From a virus: DNA of 43,118 nucleotides. The DNA is taken from the IMG/VR virus record IMGVR_UViG_3300018083_000057, positions 1-43,118 of that record. The stretch is one strand, 5' to 3'. A model generated the notes under the pieces. It was not told where the DNA came from, made no database searches, and saw only the letters and a list, made by a program, of their open reading frames with translations. Position numbers and translations under genes: made by a program. Of the stretch, positions 22,017 through 30,263 are shown piece after piece (positions within the stretch are counted from its first letter, which is position 1; each line of letters begins with the position of its first letter).

Positions 22017-22451
22017 ATGCGGAGAGCATGGGTGCTCCTCGGCTTGGCCGGGCTGGTTTTGGTGGCGTGTGCCGGCTCCTCGGTGGAGGAGCCCTCACAA
22101 GAGACCCACCTCGACGCCTGCGGGTGGCAGCTCGCGGGCGCCATGCGCAATGACCGCACCGACGAGAGCGTACGGCTCTGCGAGACGTGTGAACAGGTGC
22201 GATCGATCGACCCGCGCGTGATGCTCCGCTCCGCGGCTTGGGATGCGATTAGCCCGGCATGCTCGCTCGACGCGGTTAGCTGTGCGTCCCTTGGATGCGA
22301 GACGAATCCGCTAGTCGCGGGTCAGAGTGCCGAGGTGTGGACGTCGCCAGAGTTCGTGGGCGACTGGCATGCAGCCGTCACCGTCGAGGAGTGCCCACGC
22401 TACCCCGACGATGCGGTGCCGGCGCTCTGCTACCTGAGCCCTTACAAGTGA
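22017..22451 (+). CDS. Cysteine-rich lipoprotein on the opposite strand (moron candidate)
   Basis: This is the only plus-strand gene in a 33-kb minus-strand late region. The 144-residue protein has a lipoprotein signal: MRRAW, a hydrophobic core and the box LVAC with acceptor C18. The mature part has ten further cysteines (CETCEQ, ACSL, SCASLGCETN, ECPRY, LCYL), suggesting disulfides in the periplasm or at the surface. It starts 19 bases from the divergent hub gene and ends 12 bases before the convergent tail gene. No good promoter is seen in the 19-bp gap. Phage lipoproteins placed like this often block superinfection or change the lysogen surface. Confidence 0.8.
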   Translation: MRRAWVLLGLAGLVLVACAGSSVEEPSQETHLDACGWQLAGAMRNDRTDESVRLCETCEQVRSIDPRVMLRSAAWDAISPACSLDAVSCASLGCETNPLVAGQSAEVWTSPEFVGDWHAAVTVEECPRYPDDAVPALCYLSPYK

Positions 22452-22463
22452 GCGGAGCGGAGA

Positions 22464-23066
22464 CTATCCGAACGACGAGCTCTTGCTCGGCGCGCCGGGC
22501 GGCGGGTAGGTCGCGCTCGGCGGGTTTCGAAAGGGAGCGGGCACGCCCCACGGCGGGGAGTCGCTGACGACCGGCGGCACCGCGGTCGCGGGCTTTTTCA
22601 CGGGCTTCGGCTTCGGCACCCACTCGAGCGCTGAGAGCTTGATGGTGCCGATGCCCTCGTCGATCTTCGGAAAGCCGATGCGCGTGAAGAAGATCGCCTT
22701 GATGCCAGCGAACGCGAGCGTCGGGTGCGACGCCTCGAGCGGCGCGGGGTACGCGTCGGGCTTCCTCGGCTGAATCAGCGGCATCATCTCCTGGAACGCG
22801 TCCCACTGCGCCGGCGTCCAGATCAACAGATCCCACTCGGGCTTGCACGGGTCATCGCCGTGGAACGCGATGGTCGCGGCCTTCGCGCCGAGCGGCTTCT
22901 TTACGTCGACCGAGCGCTCGATGGCGCCGTCCGGCGGAAACACGAGGCCGGGCAGGCGCTGTCCCGCGACGGTGAGGATGTTCCAGGGGTTCGCGTGCGC
23001 GGAGAGGTCGTCGAGGAGCGCGAGGACCTCGGCGGGTCCGTCGTCCCAGAAAGGGATCGCGCCCAT
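22464..23066 (-). CDS. Tail protein between tape measure and hub, unknown
   Basis: The 200-residue protein follows the tape measure gene by two bases. It has a mixed N-terminal domain (VLALLDDLSAHANPWNILTVAGQRLPGLVF, GAIERSVDVKKPLGAKAATIAF), an aromatic middle and a proline-rich C-terminal 45 residues (KPKPVKKP... PPPGAPSK). In Mu the corresponding place holds the DNA circulation/LysM-type tail proteins. The conserved place makes a tail role likely, but the sequence alone does not name it. Confidence 0.65.
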   Translation of the reverse strand: MGAIPFWDDGPAEVLALLDDLSAHANPWNILTVAGQRLPGLVFPPDGAIERSVDVKKPLGAKAATIAFHGDDPCKPEWDLLIWTPAQWDAFQEMMPLIQPRKPDAYPAPLEASHPTLAFAGIKAIFFTRIGFPKIDEGIGTIKLSALEWVPKPKPVKKPATAVPPVVSDSPPWGVPAPFRNPPSATYPPPGAPSKSSSFG

Positions 23067-23068
23067 CG

Positions 23069-24955
23069 CTACGCCCCGAGCTCGGCGGCGAAGCGCTCGA
23101 GCTCGTCGATGACGCCGCCCTTCGTCTTGTCGCCGACGTGCCGGCCCGTCTCCTTCGGGTCCTTGGCGCCGTTGACGGTGTTGTTCACGTTGACGTTCAT
23201 GTTCGCGCTCCCACCGAGGCCGCGCGGGCTCGCTTGCGGCGCGGCGATGCGGATCGGGTCTTCGACCGGCGGCGGCGCGCGCACCGCGCCGAGCTCGCCC
23301 ATGGCCTTCTGCGCGGCTGGGATCATGCTTTCGACGCCGCCGACGAGGCCGGCGCCCGCCATCTGCCCCATCCAGTCGGTCTCCTTGGACGGCGACCCGA
23401 GGCGAAGAATGTGCGCGAGCTCGATGAGCGTGTTCGACCCGAGGCCCGCGACCGCCGCCTGCACGCGCGCGACGCCGGCGTTCAGGCCGTTCACGAGGCC
23501 ATCGATGAAGTTCACCGCGCCGTCGTGCGCCATCGTGCCGAGGCCCTTCAGGAAGTTGTCGATGTCGGTCTTCAGCCCGAACAGCCACGCGTTCACGGCG
23601 ATGCCGGCGGCGATGAGCGCGCCGACGGCCGCGGCGACGGCGAGGAAGTCGACGACCATGAGACCGAGCGCGTGCCCGACCTCGCGCGCGAGCTCCCCCA
23701 TCTTCTGCATGTCCGCTTCGCTCTTCCCCCCGAAGGCTTGCTGAATCACGACGGCGATCTGCTCGAGCGCCTTGAACCCCTCGCCCATGCCGTCGCCCAT
23801 TCCCCCGAGGAGCTGCTTCACGATCGGCCAGGCGTCGCGCGCCGTTTCGAGGACCGCGCGGATCGCGTGCGCGACGTCCATCATCACCGCTTGCGACGTG
23901 TCGCCGGTGAGCCCCGCGAATACGTCGTTCAGGATGGGCTTCAGCTCGAGCACGCCGTCGACAATCTCGCCGAGGGCCTTGCCCGCCGTCGCGAGGAACT
24001 GCTTGAACGAATCGCTCTGAAGCCCCTTGAAGACGTCGTCGAGGAGCGGCTTCAGGCGGAGGAGGGCCGGCGTGAGTTCCTTCCCCACGTCGTCGAGCAG
24101 GATGCCGCCGAGGTTCGCGATGCGGTCGCTCATGCCCGAGATGGTCGAGTCCGCGAAGCGCTTGCCCGCGTCGCCGGCGACGGCCGCGCCGGTCTTCTTT
24201 CCGATCGCCTTGTCGATCGCGTCGAGCGCCATGTCGGCGGAGATTTTTCCCGCCGACTTCAGCTTGTCGACCTCCTCGACGGTTTTGCCGGTCGCCTTCG
24301 CGAGCTCTTGCATCACGAGCTGCACCGAGACGCCGGCGTCCGCGAGCTGCAGGAGCTCGTCGCCCTGCAGGTGCCCCGTCGCTTTGATCTGAGTGATGGC
24401 GAGGAGCGCGCGCCCCGTCTGGTCGGCGTCGGCGCCGACGGCGCGGAGATCCTGCATGCGCTTGAAGAACGTCTCGGCTGAGGCCTCCGAGAACTGCATC
24501 GCGGCGAGCTTCTGAAAGCTCTTCACCGTGTCGTTCAGCGGCGTGCCGAGCTCGAGCGCGATGTCCTTGATGTGCTCGAACTGCGCCGCGCCGTTCTCGC
24601 CGTGGCGGAGCAGCGAGAGCGCGAGCTCGCTCTTTTCGCGGAACGTCGCCGCGCCGATGGCGGCCTGCCCGAATTGGAGCGCGGCCTGCCCCGCGAACAC
24701 CGCGACGGCCGCGGCCATCTGAGCCGCGCCGGCGATGACTTTCGTGGCGACGCCGCCGATGGTGCTGCCCATCGCGACGGCACCGACGCCGACCCCCTGG
24801 AAGCTCTCGCCGACGCCGCCCATGTGCTGACCGCTCGCGCGGTCGAGCTGCTTCAGGTCGCGCTCGAGCCGCTCGAGCTCGCGATGGATCTTCCCTGCGG
24901 GACTGCTCGCCTCGTCGACGAGCTCGAAGCCGAACTCGAGATCATCGTCTGCCAC
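23069..24955 (-). CDS. Tape measure protein
   Basis: The 628-residue protein begins with a helical part typical of tape measures (DEASSPAGKIHRELERLERDLKQLDRA). Alanine/glycine-rich hydrophobic stretches follow (MAAAVAVFAGQAALQFGQAAIGAATF). The tape-measure repeat domain spans about 100-300 (ITQIKATGHLQGDELLQLADAGVSVQ, LKSAGKISADMALDAIDKAIG). There are further hydrophobic helices at about 450-475 and a C-terminal loop with GLGGSANMNVNVNNTVNGA. It is short for the family, so the tail should be about 0.09-0.1 micrometre by the usual 1.5 angstrom per residue. GTG 24955 overlaps the end of the frameshifted chaperone. Confidence 0.9.
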   Translation of the reverse strand: MADDDLEFGFELVDEASSPAGKIHRELERLERDLKQLDRASGQHMGGVGESFQGVGVGAVAMGSTIGGVATKVIAGAAQMAAAVAVFAGQAALQFGQAAIGAATFREKSELALSLLRHGENGAAQFEHIKDIALELGTPLNDTVKSFQKLAAMQFSEASAETFFKRMQDLRAVGADADQTGRALLAITQIKATGHLQGDELLQLADAGVSVQLVMQELAKATGKTVEEVDKLKSAGKISADMALDAIDKAIGKKTGAAVAGDAGKRFADSTISGMSDRIANLGGILLDDVGKELTPALLRLKPLLDDVFKGLQSDSFKQFLATAGKALGEIVDGVLELKPILNDVFAGLTGDTSQAVMMDVAHAIRAVLETARDAWPIVKQLLGGMGDGMGEGFKALEQIAVVIQQAFGGKSEADMQKMGELAREVGHALGLMVVDFLAVAAAVGALIAAGIAVNAWLFGLKTDIDNFLKGLGTMAHDGAVNFIDGLVNGLNAGVARVQAAVAGLGSNTLIELAHILRLGSPSKETDWMGQMAGAGLVGGVESMIPAAQKAMGELGAVRAPPPVEDPIRIAAPQASPRGLGGSANMNVNVNNTVNGAKDPKETGRHVGDKTKGGVIDELERFAAELGA

Positions 24956-25456
24956 GTCGGGGCGTTCGCTTCCTCGTCTTTTTGGGGTCCAGAGCCGAGA
25001 TCACGAGCAGGTAGACCTCGGCCTCGAGAAGCGCTCCGACGAGGGCGAGGTCTGAGTCCTCGCCACGCCGAAACGCAGAAAGCGCGCGAGCCGCCTGCCA
25101 GAGGTCGGTCTTCGCGCGCTTCCTCCCCGCTACAATTTTTTTCGCTTTGCCTTCGTCGATTGCCCCGCCATCGCCTGCAGCTCAATCGAGAGCTTGGTGA
25201 TGTACCCGGGCTTCTGCTCGAGGAGCTTCCGCAGGTCGGAAGGCTCGGGCCACACGACGCACGGCGTGACGAAGTTCGTCATCGCGGCCGAGCGCGCGAC
25301 GTCGGTCCCCTGGCTCTCGTCGATGAACCGCAGGAATTCGGCGTACGCCGGCGGGCGCAGCACGAACTCGTCATCGTCGAGCTCGACGAGCTCGATGCCG
25401 GCCCCGTGTTTCGCCTTCAGCTCTTGGATCTTCGCTTCGTTGTCGCTGATCTTCAC
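24942..25456 (-). CDS. Tail assembly chaperone, -1 frameshift product
   Basis: After residue 107 of the short form a -1 slip on seven A's (minus strand; T's at 25136-25142) leads into a second frame of 64 codons ending at 24942. The extension (KTDLWQAARALSAFRRGEDS, then LALVGALLEAEVYLLVISAL) has no start codon of its own, has normal coding character and ends 14 bases inside the tape measure gene. This is the lambda G/GT arrangement, in which the minor long form binds the tape measure. Total length is 171 residues. Confidence 0.8.
25130..25456 (-). CDS. Tail assembly chaperone, short form
   Basis: The 108-residue zero-frame product begins with GTG 25456. It has an acidic-aromatic N-terminal half (IELVELDDDEFVLRPPAYAEFLRFID) and ends AKRKKL, with the stop just after the run of A's. 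Position between the tube and tape measure genes and the frameshift signal identify it as the G-type chaperone. Confidence 0.82.
   Translation of the reverse strand: MKISDNEAKIQELKAKHGAGIELVELDDDEFVLRPPAYAEFLRFIDESQGTDVARSAAMTNFVTPCVVWPEPSDLRKLLEQKPGYITKLSIELQAMAGQSTKAKRKKL
25136..25142 (-). promoter_or_regulatory. -1 frameshift slippery heptamer
   Basis: In the mRNA the heptamer is A-AAA-AAA, in phase with the zero frame (CGA AAA AAA TTG TAG). Both lysine tRNAs can re-pair perfectly after a -1 slip. The zero-frame stop follows after only one further codon. Confidence 0.8.
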
Positions 25457-25503
25457 GTAGACCTCCCGGTCTCAAAAAGCGGGGCCGTGCCCCGCGGTGG
25501 TTT

Positions 25504-25947
25504 TTACGCCGCCGGCTGCGAGGCGATACTCTTGCCGCCGATGAGGACGTCCATCGGATCGAGGTCGCAATCGACCTCGATCGCGTCCTCGCCCTCCTCG
25601 CCGCTGACTTCGTACTTCGTCATGCGAGCCCCGACGATGGTGTCGGTCTGCGTCGGCTGCCCCGTGTCCGCGTAGGAGAGCTTCACGTCGAAGGGCTTCT
25701 CGCCGAAGCCGTCGCCGAGCTCGGCGACGAGCGCGTCGAACTCGGCTTTGTAGAAGACGACGCTCGCGCTCGGGTCCTGGATGCCGCGCGTGCGTCCCTG
25801 CTTCTTCACGCTGTTGCCGCGGACGACGCCGACCGAGAGCTCGTCGCCGTAGGTGATCGACTTGATCGCCCGGGTGATGTTCTTGCCGAAGGAGCCTTCG
25901 ACGCTCGCCCACTGGTAGCGGTGGCCGTTGATGTCGGGGTAGTTCAT
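25504..25947 (-). CDS. Tail tube protein
   Basis: The 147-residue protein directly follows the sheath gene, the fixed place of the tube in contractile phages. Segments DINGHRYQWASVEGSFG, ITYGDELSVGVVRGNSVKKQG and FDVKLSYADTGQPTQTDTIVGARMTKYEV show the beta-barrel pattern of tube proteins. The mature protein should stack in hexameric rings inside the sheath. Confidence 0.85.
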   Translation of the reverse strand: MNYPDINGHRYQWASVEGSFGKNITRAIKSITYGDELSVGVVRGNSVKKQGRTRGIQDPSASVVFYKAEFDALVAELGDGFGEKPFDVKLSYADTGQPTQTDTIVGARMTKYEVSGEEGEDAIEVDCDLDPMDVLIGGKSIASQPAA

Positions 25948-25960
25948 CGGGTGCTCCTGT

Positions 25961-27373
25961 TCACGCGGCGAGGATGGCGGCGCTGGGCGCCTCGAAGCCG
26001 AGGGTCACGCGGATGTCCTCGAGGTACCCGCGCCGGCGCACGCGCACGTCCACCTGGATGCGCCCCGTGGACGAGACGTTGATGGTGCGATCGATCGTGG
26101 CCGTCGCGCGCACGACGTTCTGGGTCGAGACCATGTTATCGAACAGGGCGCGCGCGACCGTGGTCTCGATGCGCTGCGCGTCCTTCTCGTCGATCGTGCC
26201 GTCGGCCTTCGCGCGAACGCTCTCGTTCAGCTCCTGCACCATCACGAAGCGCGTCACGCGGCACGCCTTGTTGATGACCATGCGGTCGTGCCAGGTGCCG
26301 AAGTCGGAGCCGAGCGCGGCCATCATCCGGCCGCGGGTGATGAAGAACCCCGGCTGCCCGATGATCGTGCGGAGCGTCGTGAAGCGCGCCGCGTCGAGCG
26401 CCGGCGTGGCGTACTCGTCCCGGTAGAGCCGGGTGATGCCGGGGATCGCGCCGTCGCGCACGCGCCCGAGGTGCGTCGCGATGCCGACCGTGGCCTTGCG
26501 AGCGACCTTGCCCGCGCGAGCGGAGACGACCCAAGCACCTGGCCGCTTGTAGATGCGCCCCGAGACGCTCGAGATGGCCTCGGTGTAGCCCGCCGTCACG
26601 TTGACGAGCGGAGCCGCGACCGAAGCGAAGGCCGTAAGGAGGTTCGCGTCCGTGTCGTCCGCCGCCTCGATGAGGCCCTGCACGTAGCGGAAGTTCACGG
26701 CGGCGGCTTCGAGGTGGACCTCGAGCGCGGCGGCCATCGCGGCCGTGTCGGCCGCGGCCGTGCCCTTGCCGACGACGTGCACGAACACCCACTCTTGCGG
26801 CAGGGCGAGGAGCGCCGTCATCGCGGTGTTCAGGTTCGTCGTCGTGAAGTAGGGCGCGGTGCAGGTGAACGTGTACGTCGTGCCGAGCACGTAGGTGCCC
26901 GCTGCGAAGTTCAGCGTCACGCCGCTCCGCGGCATGAGGTACGTCGAAGCCGTCGCGATGACGGGCGAGAACGTGTCGCCGCCATCGAGCGAGAACTGGA
27001 ACGTCGAGACGCCGACGGCGCCGCCGAGGACGATGCGCACGATCCCCTCGAACGCGTCGAGGGGCGTGCCGGTGAGCGTCACGACCGGGCCGCTGCCGAC
27101 CTGGGTCACGGCGCTGTTCGAGCCTGCGGTGCCCGCCGTCATCGGCATGGCATACACGGGCCCACCGGCGACCTGCAGATCGTGGCACGTGGACTCGACG
27201 AGCGGGCCGTCGCCGAGCTGCGTCACCACGTCCTGCGGGCGCTGGAAGCTATAGAGCGTGTTCGGCGTGCCGAGCGACGAGACGCCGAGCTTCACGCGGA
27301 TGCCGTCGATGTTGTCGGGGGCGATGCCGAGGGCGCCGTCGACGACTTCTTGGAGTACTTCGGGGAGTGCCAT
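25961..27373 (-). CDS. Contractile tail sheath protein
   Basis: The 470-residue protein starts at ATG 27373. It has the DUF2586/Mu gpL-type sheath style: an N-terminal beta part (DNIDGIRVKLGVSSLG, YSFQRPQDVVTQLGDGPLVE), a central domain with repeated Val/Thr strands, and a conserved C-terminal domain (RVTRFVMVQELNESVRAKADGTIDEKDAQRIE, TGRIQVDVRVRRRGYLEDIRVTLGF). Presence of the sheath makes this a myophage-type virion. Confidence 0.9.
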   Translation of the reverse strand: MALPEVLQEVVDGALGIAPDNIDGIRVKLGVSSLGTPNTLYSFQRPQDVVTQLGDGPLVESTCHDLQVAGGPVYAMPMTAGTAGSNSAVTQVGSGPVVTLTGTPLDAFEGIVRIVLGGAVGVSTFQFSLDGGDTFSPVIATASTYLMPRSGVTLNFAAGTYVLGTTYTFTCTAPYFTTTNLNTAMTALLALPQEWVFVHVVGKGTAAADTAAMAAALEVHLEAAAVNFRYVQGLIEAADDTDANLLTAFASVAAPLVNVTAGYTEAISSVSGRIYKRPGAWVVSARAGKVARKATVGIATHLGRVRDGAIPGITRLYRDEYATPALDAARFTTLRTIIGQPGFFITRGRMMAALGSDFGTWHDRMVINKACRVTRFVMVQELNESVRAKADGTIDEKDAQRIETTVARALFDNMVSTQNVVRATATIDRTINVSSTGRIQVDVRVRRRGYLEDIRVTLGFEAPSAAILAA

Positions 27374-27380
27374 CAGTGCC

Positions 27381-27659
27381 TCACTGGAACTTCAGGTTTT
27401 CGACGTGTGCGACGAGCAGCTCGTAGTGCTCGCGCGAGAGCTTTCGGCCTTCGCCGAGGCGGAAGTACGCCTTCACAGCGGCGAGGGTCGCCGGGTGCGT
27501 GCCGAGCTCGGCGGCGTGTTCTTCGATCGTCGGCGCGTCCGCGGGCGCGGGGATCGGATCGGGCAGCGTGCCGAGCACGGCCGCTTTCGGCGGCGAGGGC
27601 GGCTCGGTCGGGGGTACGTCCGGAAAGTCTTCGAAGCTCGGGTCGTTTCTCTTGCCCAT
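27381..27659 (-). CDS. Small protein before the sheath gene
   Basis: The 92-residue protein has an acidic, proline-rich first half (FEDFPDVPPTEPPSPPK) and a helical second half (EEHAAELGTHPATLAAVKAY, HYELLVAHVENLKF). The ribosome site is AAAGGA before ATG 27659. Small proteins of this kind often sit before the sheath in Mu-like phages. No function is recognised. Confidence 0.65.
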   Translation of the reverse strand: MGKRNDPSFEDFPDVPPTEPPSPPKAAVLGTLPDPIPAPADAPTIEEHAAELGTHPATLAAVKAYFRLGEGRKLSREHYELLVAHVENLKFQ

Positions 27660-27667
27660 GGTTCCTT

Positions 27668-28177
27668 TCAGGAGCTGCAGCCGGTCTCGGCGCTGCCCTC
27701 CAGGGTGGTTGTGTGGCCGACCGTCGTGACGACCGTCGAGGGCGCGGTCGCATCGGTGATCGGGATCGCCAAGTTCACGCGGAGCTGCCACGCGTGGCCC
27801 TCGAGCTGGTTCGCGGCGAGGTCGCCCTCGGTGAGCGGCACGTGGCCCGCGAATTGGAACGAGCCGTGCGCGGCGAGGTAGACGGCGCGACGGACCTGCA
27901 TGAGCAGCTCCCACGCGGCGTCGAAGTCCGAGGCCCACACCTGCAGGTTCATGCGCTGCACCACGGTGCCGAGGCTCCGCGGGTTCCCCCCGATGTTCTT
28001 CACGGCGGGTCCCTCGGCGCCCTCGCCCGGCTCCCACGCGACGCGCGGGGGCTTCGAGTGCGAGTCGCGCTCGAGCCGCCCGAACGGCATCGGAATGCCC
28101 TCGGGGAACTGCGCCGCATACGAAGCATCGACGATGGCCTTCACGTCGTCGCGGATGCGCGTGAGCGTGCTCGCCAC
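27668..28177 (-). CDS. Head-tail/tail terminator-like protein (Mu gp37 position)
   Basis: The 169-residue protein begins with GTG one base after the previous stop. It has helix IRDDVKAIVDASYAAQF at the N-terminus, and strands such as VVQRMNLQVWASDFDAAWELLMQVRRAVYLA and WQLRVNLAIPITD, which fit the tail-terminator fold. It lies between the gpG-like and sheath genes as in Mu-type phages. Confidence 0.6.
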   Translation of the reverse strand: MASTLTRIRDDVKAIVDASYAAQFPEGIPMPFGRLERDSHSKPPRVAWEPGEGAEGPAVKNIGGNPRSLGTVVQRMNLQVWASDFDAAWELLMQVRRAVYLAAHGSFQFAGHVPLTEGDLAANQLEGHAWQLRVNLAIPITDATAPSTVVTTVGHTTTLEGSAETGCSS

Positions 28178-28178
28178 G

Positions 28179-28601
28179 TTAGTGCCCGAAGTGCGCGCGG
28201 ATGACTTCGGCCGCGGTCTTGTGAAAGCCTCGAGCCCAGTCCCGCGGCATGCGCTTCGCGCGCGGCACCATCATGCGCCGCGGCAGGCGGGGGTTTCCGC
28301 GTTGGTGGAACGCGGCGTACTGCACGGCCGAGCCGATACGGAAGCCGCTCGCCGTGATCTCGCGGACGGTGAAACTGTTCCGGAGGCGCCCGGTGTCCTG
28401 CAGGATGCGGCCGGTCCGGCGCTTCAGGCCTGCCCACGCGGAGCCGTAGGGGTCGGTCTCGGCGCGGAAGCCGTCGGCGATGAGCGTCAGCGCCTCGTGG
28501 GCGAGCTGCCGGCTCACCTCGCGGTGAAGCTTCTTGCTCTTCACGGCGGCGAGCTGGCGCTTGATGCGCGCGAGCTTCTCGAAGTCTCCCGTGACGGCCA
28601 T
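28179..28601 (-). CDS. Virion morphogenesis protein (Mu gpG/tail completion family)
   Basis: The 140-residue basic protein has the family's typical end: LTLIADGFRAETDPYGSAWAGLKRRTGRILQDTGRLRNSF, then QYAAFHQRGNPRLPRRMMVP. The DPYGxxWxxLxxRTGRILxDTGxLRxSF pattern is the hallmark of phage virion morphogenesis proteins. ATG 28601 overlaps the previous stop in TGATG. Confidence 0.88.
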   Translation of the reverse strand: MAVTGDFEKLARIKRQLAAVKSKKLHREVSRQLAHEALTLIADGFRAETDPYGSAWAGLKRRTGRILQDTGRLRNSFTVREITASGFRIGSAVQYAAFHQRGNPRLPRRMMVPRAKRMPRDWARGFHKTAAEVIRAHFGH

Positions 28602-29335
28602 CAGTCGTCCTCGCTCGTTTCCTCGCGCCAGCCGCGCGAGGGGTAGCTCGCGATGCGCGGCGCCGAGCCACGCTTCAGCGGCGTCGAATCGACGATGCCG
28701 GGCGGCGAGACCGAGCCCGAGCTCACACGCACGAGCCACTTGACCGCGTTGTCGCGCTCGAGCAGCACGACCTCGTCGGAGCCTTGGGGCTGGAACCCCT
28801 TCTGCTTCAGGACCTCGTAGCCGGCGACATGGCCGACCTTGCGCCGGAAGTCGCTCGGCCACTGCAGGAGCGGGAGCGTGTAGCGGCTCGCGAGGTAGCC
28901 GTCCGCCTCGTCGCTCGCCGCGATGCAGGCGCGCGCCTTCACGTCTTGCGAGACGTTTTCGAGCGCCTTCGTCGTGAGCGAGGAGCCCGCGAGGTCCTGG
29001 GGTGTCACGTAGATGACGTGACCGAGGCCCCGCAGATCGAACTGCCAGGGCCCGGTGACGATGGTCCACGCGGCGCGCACGAAGCGTCCCGTCGCCGCGA
29101 AGGCGAGCTCGGCGCGCCCCGGCGCGGTGAACGCTGGGAACGCGCCCTGCGAGCGCCAGGGCCCGCTCGAGCTCGGCGCGGTCTCGAGCGTGACCACGAG
29201 CGAGCCCGTTCCCGAGAGAACCTCGAGGACGAGCTCGCACGCGTTCCGCAGCTCTCCGAGGTCGGAGGCCGCGGCTTGCCCGCTCCCCGCCTCCGCAGCA
29301 CTCGCGTGCAGGGTGACGGCGATCGGATTCGGCAC
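28601..29335 (-). CDS. Head-tail connector protein (DUF1320/Mu gp36-like) with extra N-terminal domain
   Basis: The 244-residue protein ends in a gp36-like domain (about 112-244): YVTPQDLAGSSLTTKALENVSQDV, SDEADGYLASRYTLPLLQWPSDFRRKVGHVAGYEVL. The family is normally about 140 residues long. The first about 110 residues are an added beta-sandwich-like domain (VLEVLSGTGSLVVTLETAPS, GRFVRAAWTIVTGPWQFDLRG). The extra domain may decorate the neck. Confidence 0.82.
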   Translation of the reverse strand: MPNPIAVTLHASAAEAGSGQAAASDLGELRNACELVLEVLSGTGSLVVTLETAPSSSGPWRSQGAFPAFTAPGRAELAFAATGRFVRAAWTIVTGPWQFDLRGLGHVIYVTPQDLAGSSLTTKALENVSQDVKARACIAASDEADGYLASRYTLPLLQWPSDFRRKVGHVAGYEVLKQKGFQPQGSDEVVLLERDNAVKWLVRVSSGSVSPPGIVDSTPLKRGSAPRIASYPSRGWREETSEDD

Positions 29336-29341
29336 GATGGC

Positions 29342-30244
29342 TCAGGCGATCGCGCGGGCCATGAGGAACCACGGGCCGTAGCCCGCGACGCCTCGTCCGT
29401 CCGTGCCCCAGACGAATTGACGTTGATTGAAGACGTTGTCGTCGGTGGGGGTCGTCTTCGAGACGAGCTGCACGGGCTTGCGGAGCTGGAAGATGAGCGG
29501 CTTGATGGGCGCGCCCACGTCCGCGACGTACCAGGTCGTGCCCTGGTTCGCGAGCTCGGGCACGACGAGAACCTTCGCTTGCCCTTGCTGCACGTTGCTC
29601 TGACCGCTCGAGCCGAACGCCGCCGTGACGATGGTGTTCGCCGTGTCCTCGAGCTGCGGGGGCACGACGAGCAGGAAGCCACCTTCACCCACGCCGAGCG
29701 GTTCGCCGTCCTCTCCGGTGAAGCCGCGCATCGCAGCGCGGACGACTCCGAAGTTCGTGGCGGAGAGCGCCGTCGTCGTGAAGTTGTTGGTCTGGTTACC
29801 CGCGGGGTTCAGCGGATGCGTGGCACCGAAGAACGCGACGCCGTCGAACCCGAGGTTGGTCGTGCCCGCCTGGAGGGCGGTCTTCAAGAGCTGGTCTGGC
29901 CACTTCCGAGAAGTGCGGCCGAGCTCCTGAACGATGGGCGTGTAGACGCCGAGGTTGTCGTCATCGATGTCGTCGCGATCGACGCCCACGGTCGCCTCGT
30001 ACGGCTCGTTCTCGAGCAGGTACGCGTGCGTTCCGAGGTTCTGGATGAGGCGGGGTCCGTCCCACTTCCGCATCTTCAGCAGGCGCTTCATCCACCCGTA
30101 GGTGTTGGTGCGCGTGCTCGAAGGCACGGTCATGGCGACTTTGTTGCCCCACTCGGGGGACTCGCGCCAGGCCGTGTCGAAAAGCTTCTGGAACGAGGTG
30201 TTGAGAGCCTTGATGGCCGGAACGTTGATCAGCATTGCAAGCAT
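29342..30244 (-). CDS. Major capsid protein, Mu gpT-like
   Basis: The 300-residue protein reads as a Mu gpT-type major head subunit: INVPAIKALNTSFQKLFDTAW at the start, then TYGWMKRLLKMRKWDGPRLIQNL, TVGVDRDDIDDDNLGVYTPI and GVAFFGATHPLNPAGNQTNN. The usual ribosome site GGACC precedes ATG 30244. A second ATG three codons later is an alternative start. The neighbours (decoration protein and I-type protease upstream) support the call. Confidence 0.92.
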   Translation of the reverse strand: MLAMLINVPAIKALNTSFQKLFDTAWRESPEWGNKVAMTVPSSTRTNTYGWMKRLLKMRKWDGPRLIQNLGTHAYLLENEPYEATVGVDRDDIDDDNLGVYTPIVQELGRTSRKWPDQLLKTALQAGTTNLGFDGVAFFGATHPLNPAGNQTNNFTTTALSATNFGVVRAAMRGFTGEDGEPLGVGEGGFLLVVPPQLEDTANTIVTAAFGSSGQSNVQQGQAKVLVVPELANQGTTWYVADVGAPIKPLIFQLRKPVQLVSKTTPTDDNVFNQRQFVWGTDGRGVAGYGPWFLMARAIA

Positions 30245-30263
30245 TGCAGTGGTCCTCTCAGGC

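Noticed and set aside
26288-28204. Long plus-strand open frame (638 codons) and similar frames at 23138-24481, 28784-30271, 30102-31136 and 35880-37511
   Set aside because: They are antisense shadows of clear structural genes in very GC-rich DNA; their products are Arg/Ala/Glu-rich without domain logic.
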